Of a stretch of DNA of 64,000 nucleotides, positions 42,854-50,870 are shown piece after piece. The notes below the pieces were generated by a model. It made no database searches. It had not been told where the DNA came from and worked only from the letters and a program-made list of their open reading frames with translations. Where the stretch lies: assembly GCA_964484265.1 (NCBI GenBank), contig CAZAFH010000001.1, positions 165,333 through 229,332 of the forward strand, given 5' to 3'. Position 1 is the first letter of the stretch. Each line of letters starts with the position of its first letter. The position numbers and the translations under genes were made by a program. This DNA comes from SIAQ01 sp964484265 (GTDB lineage Bacteria; Planctomycetota; Planctomycetia; Gemmatales; Gemmataceae).

Positions 42854-44092
42854 TTACACCATCTCCAGGCCGCGCATGGTGCCTCGGCCTGAGGAGAACT
42901 CGTTGGTTTCGATGCCGAGCCGTTGGAGCATCGACACGAAAAGATTGGTTAGCGGATAGTTGTTCCGCTGATCGAAGGCGAGGTGTTGGCCGTGCCTGAA
43001 ACCGCCGCCGGCGAGCAGGGTTGGCAGGTTGGTGTTGGCGTGTGAGTTTGCGCTTCCCATGCAGGTTCCGTACAGGACCATGGTGCGGTCAAGCAGCGTT
43101 TGGCCGGCTTCCTGCGTATCGTTGAGCGAGCGGAGGAATGCGTCAAGTGCCTCGAATTGGCCTTCTTCCTTCGCGCGCAGGTCGGCGAGCACTTCGGGCC
43201 GATTGCCGTGGTGCGTCAGGTTATGAATGACGACGGTATCGATGAACAACGAGATGATGCGCGTGGAATCGGTTTCCAGAGCAAGCTTCATGACTTCGAA
43301 CATGAGACGAGTCTTACGGACGAACTCGCGGTTGTCGTCGATGTCCTGAGGCGCGGTGGCCGTCACGCGAGGCCGGGGGCGATGCTCCCATTGCTCCATC
43401 GAGGCGAGGCGCTGTTCGAGTTCGCGCACCGAGGTGAGATATTGGTCGAGCCGAAGCTGGTCGGCGCGTGAGAGCGTGCGATTGAGCCGGCGCGACTGGT
43501 CGGCGACGAAGTCGAGCAGGCTGCGCTGTTGCCTGAGCGCTTCGACGACGGCGGCGATTTCATCCTGCCGGCCTTGCACGAATAGCCGCTGAAACAGCCG
43601 ATTCGGGCTGCGCTCGGCGGGGATCGGCGCCCCGCTGCGCGTGAAGCTGAGCGTCTGGTTGTTCTCGCTGCTCATCGCCAGGGTGAGCGACGGAAAACGC
43701 GTGTGATTGCCGACCGATTCCGCGGCAAACTGATCGAGCGAGATCCCATTGCGAAATCCGCCGCGCTCGGGGTGCGGCGTGCCGGTAAGGAAGCACTTCT
43801 CGGCGGCATGGGCACCAGTCACGCCAGGATGGCTGACGCCAGAGAACACGGTGAATTTGTCCCGCACGCGCGAAAGGATATTGAGGTATGGCGTAAGCTC
43901 GTAATCGCGCCCCGCTCGCTGCGGAAAGAAGAACTGCGGCAAGATGCCCATGTTCGTCTCGATCGCGACCATCCGCCGAGGCACCGCAGGCCGCGGCGCG
44001 TTTTGCGACGCCGGCGCCAGCGATTCGAGCCAAGGCAGCGCCAGCGCGACACCGGCGCCTCGCAAAAAGGTTCGGCGGGGGATTGGGTGCAT
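42854..44092 (-). CDS. DUF1552 family Tat-exported protein
   Basis: The 412-residue product has a twin-arginine signal (PRRTFLRGAGVALALPWLE). DUF1552 landmarks follow: RRMVAIETNMGILPQFFFP, FTVFSGVSHPGVTGAHAAEK, SLDQFAAESVG, SRADQLRLDQYLTSVRELEQRL, and YGTCMGSANSHANTNLPTLLAGGG near the C-terminus, with QHLAFDQRNNYPLTNLF. The family is related to DUF1501 and the sulfatase/phosphatase fold. It is the middle gene of the minus-strand set DUF1552, DUF1552, DUF1592-type. Function not established. Confidence 0.95.
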   Translation of the reverse strand: MHPIPRRTFLRGAGVALALPWLESLAPASQNAPRPAVPRRMVAIETNMGILPQFFFPQRAGRDYELTPYLNILSRVRDKFTVFSGVSHPGVTGAHAAEKCFLTGTPHPERGGFRNGISLDQFAAESVGNHTRFPSLTLAMSSENNQTLSFTRSGAPIPAERSPNRLFQRLFVQGRQDEIAAVVEALRQQRSLLDFVADQSRRLNRTLSRADQLRLDQYLTSVRELEQRLASMEQWEHRPRPRVTATAPQDIDDNREFVRKTRLMFEVMKLALETDSTRIISLFIDTVVIHNLTHHGNRPEVLADLRAKEEGQFEALDAFLRSLNDTQEAGQTLLDRTMVLYGTCMGSANSHANTNLPTLLAGGGFRHGQHLAFDQRNNYPLTNLFVSMLQRLGIETNEFSSGRGTMRGLEMV

Positions 44093-44106
44093 TGATTTGT
44101 TCCAAG

Positions 44107-44179
44107 CCCCACCATGAGCGCAGCGATTGGTGGGGGTAAAATGCCGCGACCCCCACCATCCGCTGCGCTCATGGTGGGG
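44107..44179. repeat. Paired AGCGCAGC-loop hairpins between the two DUF1552 genes
   Basis: Unit 1 stem CCCCACCA / TGGTGGGG with loop TGAGCGCAGCGAT; unit 2, inverted, CCCCACCA / TGGTGGGG with loop TCCGCTGCGCTCA. Overall arms 44107-44137 and 44149-44179 flank an 11-base loop, the same 73-base geometry as the unrelated element at 36929-37001. Confidence 0.88.
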
Positions 44180-44192
44180 ATTGGAAAACGCT

Positions 44193-45512
44193 TTACGTCA
44201 AATTGTTCAGCACGCCGTCGCCGCAGAAGTTCGGGTTGCCGAACCGCGGGATGCGATGCCCGAAGCCATGCGCGATCGCCATGAGCAGCCGATTGTGCGG
44301 CACCCGATTATAGCGCAGCGATCGGCCCATGCGGAAGTCGAGGCCATTGCCAACGACGACGAACGGGATGTTGTCGAGTGTGTGCGAGTTGCCTTTGCCG
44401 AGTTCGTTAGTCCAGACGATGACGGTATTGTCGAGCAGCGTGCCCGTGCCGCCCGGTTCTGGCGTCTCGGCGAGGCGGCGCGTGAGATACGCGAGTTGCT
44501 CGCAGAACCAGCGATTGATTCGCGTGAGCTGGTCCTGTGCCGTGCGATCGCTATCGGGACGGTGCGAGAGTTCGTGATGGCCTTCGGAGACGTTGATCCA
44601 GTTCATGCGTGCCATGCCGACGGAGTTCGTGTACTGCAGCGTCGCGACGCGCGAGAAGTCATTGACGAAGCTATTGACCATCAAATCGATCTGCATCCGC
44701 GACGTGCGCGGGATATTGTTGTTCTCGTTGCGAACGTTCGGCTCCAGCTGAGGCACGGCATGGCTGGCCGTCGGCGTCGAACGCAGATCCTGTTCCATCT
44801 CGCGGACGAAGGTCGCGTGCTGTTCGAGCAGTCGGCGGTCGTCCGTGCTGACCACGCCAGAGAGGCGTTGCAGATCGCCGCGCACATCGTCGAGAATGCT
44901 GCCGACGGTCGCCTGATCGCGCATTCGGCCATAAAGACGATTGAACATCTGATATGGATCGTCGATCGGGGAGATCGGCCGATTGCCGCCGGCGTAAACC
45001 ATGCGGGTCCAGGTGTCGGCGCGATTGGGAACCATGACGCCGAACTCGAGCGAACCAAACCGCGTCCGCGTGGCGGCGTCAGCCTGCAGGTGGTTCTTGA
45101 TTTCCTGATCGATCGAGATGCCGCGTGCCCAGCCTGCGGGCGTGTCGCTGCCGCCTTGCACGTTGCCTGGGAAAAGCTCGACGCCGGTCAGCAAGCAACC
45201 CATGCCGCGCATGTGGGCGTCGCCATCGCCGCGAACGCGATCGCACACGCCGTGCAGCGTGAGCATGCGCGACTTGTAGGGTTCAAGCGGGCTGAGGCTT
45301 TCCTTGAGCCGCATGTCGGCGAGGTTGCCCGCCGCGTCGGGCCAAAAGTTGTTCTGAACCACGCCGTTCGGGCTGAACATGATGACGAGCCGTTGCTTGC
45401 GCCGCTGTTGATTGGCGAACGCCGTGCCCGGAAGATTGGTGATGAACGGCAGCGCAGCAGCGCTAAGACCGAGCCCGCGGATAAAATCGCGACGGTTGGC
45501 GTGGATCGACAT
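44193..45512 (-). CDS. DUF1552 family Tat-exported protein
   Basis: The 439-residue product from the ATG at 45510-45512 starts MSIHANRRDFIRGLGLSAAA, a twin-arginine signal. DUF1552 landmarks: RLVIMFSPNGVVQNNFWPD, MLTLHGVCDRVRGDGDAHMRG, SIDQEIKNHL, SLEFGVMV and IVWTNELGKGNSHTLDNIPFVVVG. A longer upstream frame lacks family features. It is the first gene of the three-gene minus-strand set and diverges from the second DUF1552 gene strongly, with different active-region spacing, so the two are not recent copies. The 270-base upstream spacer holds no obvious element. Confidence 0.95.
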   Translation of the reverse strand: MSIHANRRDFIRGLGLSAAALPFITNLPGTAFANQQRRKQRLVIMFSPNGVVQNNFWPDAAGNLADMRLKESLSPLEPYKSRMLTLHGVCDRVRGDGDAHMRGMGCLLTGVELFPGNVQGGSDTPAGWARGISIDQEIKNHLQADAATRTRFGSLEFGVMVPNRADTWTRMVYAGGNRPISPIDDPYQMFNRLYGRMRDQATVGSILDDVRGDLQRLSGVVSTDDRRLLEQHATFVREMEQDLRSTPTASHAVPQLEPNVRNENNNIPRTSRMQIDLMVNSFVNDFSRVATLQYTNSVGMARMNWINVSEGHHELSHRPDSDRTAQDQLTRINRWFCEQLAYLTRRLAETPEPGGTGTLLDNTVIVWTNELGKGNSHTLDNIPFVVVGNGLDFRMGRSLRYNRVPHNRLLMAIAHGFGHRIPRFGNPNFCGDGVLNNLT

Positions 45513-45784
45513 TTCGGTGGCTCCAAATGTGCGCAAAGAGAACTGGAGGGTTAGCTTAAAGATAGCGAGATTTTTGTAGAGTGTCAAGCGACGGCATCGA
45601 GTCGCCTCTAGCGGCAAAAGGCAACTTCGGGAATTTTCGGCCAGTCTTTGAGCGGCGTCGAAAATAGTTCCAAGCCGCGACCGGAAGAAAGCGGCCACCA
45701 GGAATGCGCCCGATTGGATAATATCCCGCCTAATGATGTCGTCGGGCATGCCGCTGACGCTCCCGGCTTGCCAAATCTTATCGT

Positions 45785-46723
45785 TTATTCATCGCGGTAC
45801 CAGCCGTCGTTAGGACCGCCGTCATTGCGGACGATCAGAGAGCGAAGAATTTCCTCGGAGGTGTCGGATTGCAGGAACCGTACTGTCCCATCGGCGAACG
45901 CAACATGCGATCCAGGATTGCGTCTCTCGCATTGAAATGGCCAATAGGCTCTAGAGCAATAGTCGCCGCCCAGTTGGGGCAGAGGGATATTCGGCCCGTA
46001 TGGAATGTCCACGGGCTTCGTCCACGGGACGTGGTCGGCTGCCTCGACGACCAAGATGGTGTTGGCGGTCCCGTCAGGAAAGTCTCGCTTCAGGCTCATG
46101 TTCGGAATCGCGGGATCGAATGCCGTGCCCGGCCCGACGAAGCCTTGCCAGGGCGTGGTGCCTGGTTCTTGGGGAAATAACAGGCTGAAATACGTGGACG
46201 GCATTCTGGCGAACACTGGGCGATTTCTTGGGCTGTCCCACGGTTGAGTCAGATCCAACTCCGTCTGCAACGGCGACTGATCTATCCACGGCAAAATGCT
46301 GACGCGCCAACTCAGTAACGCGTTGCCGTCAGCGTTCAGAATGTTTGCTGGGATGTGCTTGTTGGCGTTATCGAATGCGTGGAACGCCAAGCTGAGATTC
46401 TTGACATTGTTTGTCATTTGTGACCGAAGATTGTACTCGCGAACAGCTTCTCGACGGAAAAGCACTAATAATGACCAAAAACCGACGAGCAGTGGAATTG
46501 CCATTGCGAGCTTCGATAAACGCGGAATTGGCGTGGCAAGCTTGATGTGCCAGGCGAGCGAAATAACGACGCAGAACAAGACGCCGAAGCTCAGGTACGA
46601 AAATGCTCGCTGCACCTCGCCCGACCTTGACGGACATGCGGCAAGGCCGACGCCGAGCGTGACGACGCTGAGCATGGAAGTGAAGAGAAGAAACCGATCG
46701 GCCCAGGGAGATTGTTGAGGCAT
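45785..46723 (-). CDS. DUF1559 domain protein with multi-helix N-terminus
   Basis: The 312-residue product from the ATG at 46721-46723 has three likely membrane helices in the first 90 residues. It then continues into the DUF1559 domain: MTNNVKNLSLAFHAFDNANKHIPA, LSWRVSILPWIDQSPL, FDPAIPNMSLKRDFPDGTANTILVVE and GSHVAFADGTVRFL. DUF1559 proteins are normally prepilin-like, with a GFTLVELLV start and a single N-terminal helix; that motif is missing. It is therefore a DUF1559 domain carried on a multi-pass anchor. It is divergent to the amidohydrolase gene at 47041. Confidence 0.9.
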   Translation of the reverse strand: MPQQSPWADRFLLFTSMLSVVTLGVGLAACPSRSGEVQRAFSYLSFGVLFCVVISLAWHIKLATPIPRLSKLAMAIPLLVGFWSLLVLFRREAVREYNLRSQMTNNVKNLSLAFHAFDNANKHIPANILNADGNALLSWRVSILPWIDQSPLQTELDLTQPWDSPRNRPVFARMPSTYFSLLFPQEPGTTPWQGFVGPGTAFDPAIPNMSLKRDFPDGTANTILVVEAADHVPWTKPVDIPYGPNIPLPQLGGDYCSRAYWPFQCERRNPGSHVAFADGTVRFLQSDTSEEILRSLIVRNDGGPNDGWYRDE

Positions 46724-46757
46724 GGTTGACGTCACCCTAAAAATCGGCAGCGACCAT

Positions 46758-46861
46758 CGTAGCCATCACGCTCCGCGTGATGGTCATGCAAATATCCTTG
46801 GAAATTGCAATGATTCCGTGCCGTCCAACAGAAATCCATCACGCGGAGCGTGATGGCTACG
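46758..46861. repeat. Inverted pair of CCATCACG..CGTGATGG units
   Basis: Perfect 26-base arms (46758-46783 and 46836-46861) enclose 52 bases. Each arm is itself a near palindrome (CCATCACGC-TCC-GCGTGATGG). Same unit as at 36929 and 31839, with one base change (CACG versus CAGG). Confidence 0.9.
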
Positions 46862-46936
46862 GCAATCGCCGCCTTTTTGAGGGCGGCGTCATGGTTTGGT
46901 CGCCTTTCTGGGCGTATTATAGCAAAGCAGACCAAG

Positions 46937-47002
46937 CCCCGCGATGAGCGCAGCGATTCGCGGGGATCTGAACCCCCAGGAATCGCTGCGCTCATCCTGG
47001 GG
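46937..47002. repeat. Paired AGCGCAGC-loop hairpins upstream of the amidohydrolase gene
   Basis: Unit 1: CCCCGCGA / TCGCGGGG, loop TGAGCGCAGCGAT (46937-46965). Unit 2, inverted: CCCCAGGA / TCCTGGGG, loop ATCGCTGCGCTCA (46974-47002). The two stems differ from each other by paired changes that keep base pairing (GCG:CGC against AGG:CCT). Outer CCAAG/CTTGG extends the pairing. Confidence 0.9.
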
Positions 47003-47040
47003 CTTGGGCTGTATTCCTCCATTCAACCCAGGCGATCCTC

Positions 47041-48711
47041 ATGCGACACGCACGCACCTTGCTTTGGCTCCTTCCCGCGATCCTCTTCGCCGTCGTTTGC
47101 GCCGCCACGCCGGCACAGCCTCCAGCGGAGTATGATCTCGTACTTCGCGGCGGCAAGATCGTGGACGGCACGGGCAACCCCTGGTTCCACGGCGATGTCG
47201 CCATCGTCCGCGACAAGATTGTCGCCGTCGGCAAGGTCGCGGGCAAGGGCAGACGCGAGATCAATGCCAAGGGACTGACCATCGCGCCAGGGTTTATCGA
47301 CGCGCATTCCCACTCCGATTTTACGATGCTCGAAGACGGCAATTTGCAATCGAAAATCCGCCAGGGCGTGACTACCGAAGTGCTCGGCGAAAGTTCTTCG
47401 CCCGGCCCTTATCAAGACAAACTCACGCCGCCGAAATTCTCCATCGCTGGCAAACCCGCACGTTGGACGACGCTCGGCGGCTATTTCGACACCGTCGAAA
47501 AATCCGGCGTCTCGGCGAACGTCGTCTCCTACGTCGGCCTGGGCACGGTCTGGCGCTGCGTCATGGGCGATTCGCACGCCAGGCCAACTCCAGCGCAGTT
47601 TGACCGCATCAAGGCCCTCGTCGACGAGGCAATGAAGAACGGTGCCAAGGGCATGTCGTGCATGCTCGCCGCCCCGCCCGATTCGCTCGCCACCAAGGAG
47701 GAACTCGTCGAGCTTTGCAAAGTCGTCGCCAGGCACGGCGGCATCTTCGTCTCGCATATCCGCAACGAAGGCACTGAGGTCTTCGCCGCCATCCGCGAGG
47801 TCATCGAGATCGGCCGACTGGCGAACATCGTCGTCGAGATTCTCCATATCAAAATCGCCGACCAGCAGCTATGGGGCCGCATGAGCGAGATTGTTCGGCT
47901 CATCGACGATGCCCGCAAATCGGGCGTCAATATCGGTGCGAATCTTTACCCCTACACCCGAGGCAACAACAATCTCGCCACCATCCTTCCGCCCTGGGCG
48001 CATGAAGGCGGCACGGCGAAAATGCTCGCACGCCTCAAAGATCCCGGCGATCGCAGCAGCATGAAAACCGATATCCTCAAGGGCATCCCCGGCTGGTACA
48101 ACCATTACACCGCCGTCGGCGGCGATTGGGGCCGAATGCTTATCAGCGCCAATCACGCCTACAAAGGACTCACGATGGACCGGGTCTTGGCCGAGCGCAC
48201 CAAGGGTAAGAAGAATGCCGATCTGATCGAGGCGTTTTTCGATTTCCTGTTTGAGTCGGGCGGTTCGGTCAGCACCGTTTACGATCATCACACCGAGAAG
48301 GACATGAACCTCGCGATGACCCAGCCGTGGTGCTCGATCGGGTCCGATGGCTTCGGTCTGGCGGTCGAGGGGCCGCTGCGGCGGGGGCATCCGCATCCGC
48401 GCAGTTTTGGCACGTTCCCGCGCGTGCTCGGAGTTTATGTTCGGCAAAAAGGATTGCTGAAGCTGGAAGATGCCGTGCGCAAGATGACCTCGCAAAACGC
48501 TGCGAAGCTTGGCATCTTCGACCGCGGACTGTTGCGCGCCGGGCAATACGCGGATGTGACGATTTTCGATGCCGACAAGATCATTGACCGAGCGACCTAC
48601 ACCGAGCCATTCCAGTACAGCGAGGGTGTCGCATTCGTGATCGTCAACGGCCAGGTGGTGCTGGACCAGGGCAAACACACGGGAGCGCGACCCGGGCGGG
48701 CATTGCGGTAG
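47041..48711 (+). CDS. Exported N-acyl-D-amino-acid deacylase-type amidohydrolase
   Basis: The 556-residue product has a signal peptide (about 1-24). The amidohydrolase core begins with YDLVLRGGKIVDGTGNPWF and has the metal motif HSHSD (His89, His91), QGVTTEVLGESSSP with the usual Glu region, FVSHIRNEG with a metal-ligand His, EILHIKIADQQLWGR and a C-terminal MTSQNAAKLGIFDRGLLRAG ... YADVTIFD. This is the D-aminoacylase-like subfamily (metal-dependent amide hydrolysis of N-acyl-D-amino acids or dipeptides). Likely periplasmic, which suggests peptide or cell-wall fragment turnover. It lies downstream of two repeat elements in the divergent spacer. Confidence 0.93.
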   Translation: MRHARTLLWLLPAILFAVVCAATPAQPPAEYDLVLRGGKIVDGTGNPWFHGDVAIVRDKIVAVGKVAGKGRREINAKGLTIAPGFIDAHSHSDFTMLEDGNLQSKIRQGVTTEVLGESSSPGPYQDKLTPPKFSIAGKPARWTTLGGYFDTVEKSGVSANVVSYVGLGTVWRCVMGDSHARPTPAQFDRIKALVDEAMKNGAKGMSCMLAAPPDSLATKEELVELCKVVARHGGIFVSHIRNEGTEVFAAIREVIEIGRLANIVVEILHIKIADQQLWGRMSEIVRLIDDARKSGVNIGANLYPYTRGNNNLATILPPWAHEGGTAKMLARLKDPGDRSSMKTDILKGIPGWYNHYTAVGGDWGRMLISANHAYKGLTMDRVLAERTKGKKNADLIEAFFDFLFESGGSVSTVYDHHTEKDMNLAMTQPWCSIGSDGFGLAVEGPLRRGHPHPRSFGTFPRVLGVYVRQKGLLKLEDAVRKMTSQNAAKLGIFDRGLLRAGQYADVTIFDADKIIDRATYTEPFQYSEGVAFVIVNGQVVLDQGKHTGARPGRALR

Positions 48712-48777
48712 TTCGGCCATACTCCGGGAGAGAGAACCTCGCAAATCGATTTCATACGTTGGATTCTGCGAGACGAA

Positions 48778-50763
48778 TCAAACCAACTCTCCGCAGATGC
48801 CCGATTCGCGCTCGATGCGGTGCGCGATCGCAAATCGCAATGCTTCCTTGGTCGAGCAGATCACCGCAAGTGACTTCGCGCGCGTGATGGCCGTGTAGAC
48901 AAGTTCCTTCGTCAGCAAACGACGCCCACCGGTCGGCGGGATGACGACCATCACGTTCGCATATTCCGAGCCTTGACTCTTATGCACCGTGAGCGCGAAG
49001 CCAAGCTCGTGCGCGGGCAGCGATTCCGCGGTGAAGGCAATACATCCTTCCCGGCGTGGAAAGAGCACGCGCAGTCGTCCGAGCTTGTCGCGCACGGCCA
49101 GGCCGACGTCGCCATTGAAGAGGCCGAGGTTTGCGTCATTGCGTGTGATCAAGACCGGAGCGCCGGCGAAGAGCGCGCTGCGCGCTCCCGGGTCAAGCCG
49201 GGCGCGGAGAATCGCGTCGGCATGGGCGTTGATCTCGTCGCAACCCCAGCTTCCATCGCGCACAAGTGTCAGAAGCCTCCAGCGGTCCATTAGAGCGAAC
49301 AGCCTGGACACGTCAGCCTGCGCCTCGGGAGTTTCGGTATCCGCGCAGCTGGCGACGAGCGATGCCAGCGTCGAACCATCGCCCTCGGCCCCGAAGTAGG
49401 CGCGTTCGATCCAGCTTGCGACTTGGGAGCGTATTTCCATCGGCGTGGCCTGCACTTGTTCCAAAAGCCAACAGCCCGTGCGAGAAAGGGCTTCGCTTTG
49501 GGCGAGATCGAGGCGAGGCAGCGATTCGGCGATCGCTTGCTCCTGGCGATTGATCGCCTCGGCCGCGGCGCGAATCTCCGCCTGCGAGCGATGGTTGGTC
49601 CGCAAGAGCACGATGCGCTCGGCCAGGCGGTCCACCTTTTCGTCGCGAACGACGCTGACGTCGCCCAGGAGCTGCTCGATGCGTGATGCCGACGACGAGG
49701 TGAATCGTGCCGCGTGGTCGTCTGGCAGGAGATTCGCAAGTACGGCGCCGGCCTCCACCGAGGGAAGCTGGTTCTTGTCGCCGAGCAGAATCAATCGTGA
49801 CGACGGCCCGACGGCATCGAAGAGCCTGGCCATCAGCACGAGGCCAACCATCGAAATCTCGTCAACGATGACCACGTCGGCATCGACCGGATTTTCGCGA
49901 TGGCGCGTGAAGATATTCCGGCTCGGCCTGAATGCCAGCATCTGATGAAGAGTCGTCGCGCTGAGGTCGTGAAGCCTGGTGTCGGCCTCTGCCGGCGCGG
50001 GCAGGCGAGCCAATCCCGCACGAAGCGAGTCGGTCAATCGCTGCGCGGCCCGACCCGTGGGAGCGGCCAGCGCGATGCTGTCGGCGCTGATGCCGGCGCG
50101 GCTCAGGCAGCGAAGCAGCGTCAGGACGATCGAGGTCTTGCCCGTGCCCGGACCACCGGAGATGATCGTGAGCCGATGCGCGAGCGCCGACGCCAGCGCG
50201 ATCCGTTGATCCGCGTCGAGAAGCACCGGTTGCGACGAAAAAACCTCCCGCACGATTGCCGGCCAATCGGCCTGACTGGGAATTCCGTCGCTCGCGCAGC
50301 GCGTCTGCAGCGATTGAAAAAAATCCGATTCCGCGCGCAGATTGCGTTGAAAGTAGACGAACCGCCGAGTGCCCATGGTGTGCAGGATCATCGGCCTGGG
50401 ATCGGCCGCGCTCGTCCCAATCAGATTGGCGAGCGCGTTTTCGCTTACGTCACGCAAGATAGAATCGATCCAGAGGCGAGCTTCTTCAGCGGGCACGATC
50501 TCGCTCAATCGGCGCTGGAGCGATGCCTCGGAAATCTCGATGCACAGGCTGCCTTCCTCCAGGGCGGTCAACATGAGCAGCGAGAGCACACATGCCGATT
50601 CGCGATCGCGATAGCCGGCGACCTCTAGCCAATCCCGAATGGCATAGAAATCGTTGCGCAAAAGCCCGGTATTCTCGGCCACGCCTTGCAGAACGCGGAC
50701 CAACGCCGGCCCGGATTTGGGGAATAGATCGCGAAAAAAATGGGGAGTCGTTGATACCGTCAT
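48778..50763 (-). CDS. recD: RecD-type exodeoxyribonuclease V alpha subunit (DNA helicase)
   Basis: RecD is a 5'-3' superfamily 1B helicase. The 661-residue product has an N-terminal helical region, Walker A GGPGTGKTS at residues 193-201, DVVIVDEISMVG (motif II), LGDKNQLPSVEAGAVL (motif III), LRTNHRSQAEI (motif IV) and the C-terminal UvrD-like part with FALTVHKSQGSEY (motif V) and YTAITRAKSLAVICS (motif VI). Length fits RecD of RecBCD rather than RecD2, which has a longer N-terminal extension. No recB or recC is in this window. It converges on the amidohydrolase gene with a 66-base gap. Confidence 0.93.
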   Translation of the reverse strand: MTVSTTPHFFRDLFPKSGPALVRVLQGVAENTGLLRNDFYAIRDWLEVAGYRDRESACVLSLLMLTALEEGSLCIEISEASLQRRLSEIVPAEEARLWIDSILRDVSENALANLIGTSAADPRPMILHTMGTRRFVYFQRNLRAESDFFQSLQTRCASDGIPSQADWPAIVREVFSSQPVLLDADQRIALASALAHRLTIISGGPGTGKTSIVLTLLRCLSRAGISADSIALAAPTGRAAQRLTDSLRAGLARLPAPAEADTRLHDLSATTLHQMLAFRPSRNIFTRHRENPVDADVVIVDEISMVGLVLMARLFDAVGPSSRLILLGDKNQLPSVEAGAVLANLLPDDHAARFTSSSASRIEQLLGDVSVVRDEKVDRLAERIVLLRTNHRSQAEIRAAAEAINRQEQAIAESLPRLDLAQSEALSRTGCWLLEQVQATPMEIRSQVASWIERAYFGAEGDGSTLASLVASCADTETPEAQADVSRLFALMDRWRLLTLVRDGSWGCDEINAHADAILRARLDPGARSALFAGAPVLITRNDANLGLFNGDVGLAVRDKLGRLRVLFPRREGCIAFTAESLPAHELGFALTVHKSQGSEYANVMVVIPPTGGRRLLTKELVYTAITRAKSLAVICSTKEALRFAIAHRIERESGICGELV

Positions 50764-50870
50764 TACATTCCACCGGCCTCACGTGCGCCGAATATGCCAT
50801 CAAAAGCGGCAAAGCTTCCCACGCTTGCATCCAGCGCCGCAGGGTAATGGAATTGTATGCCGGAACCACC

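Noticed and set aside
41581..42999. 472-codon plus-strand frame opposite the DUF1592-type gene
   Set aside because: The minus-strand protein has CHSCH and ordered planctomycete domains; the plus frame is a shadow that runs across two genes.
44127..45554. 475-codon plus-strand frame opposite a DUF1552 gene
   Set aside because: DUF1552 motifs and Tat signal on the minus strand are decisive; the plus frame has no family features.
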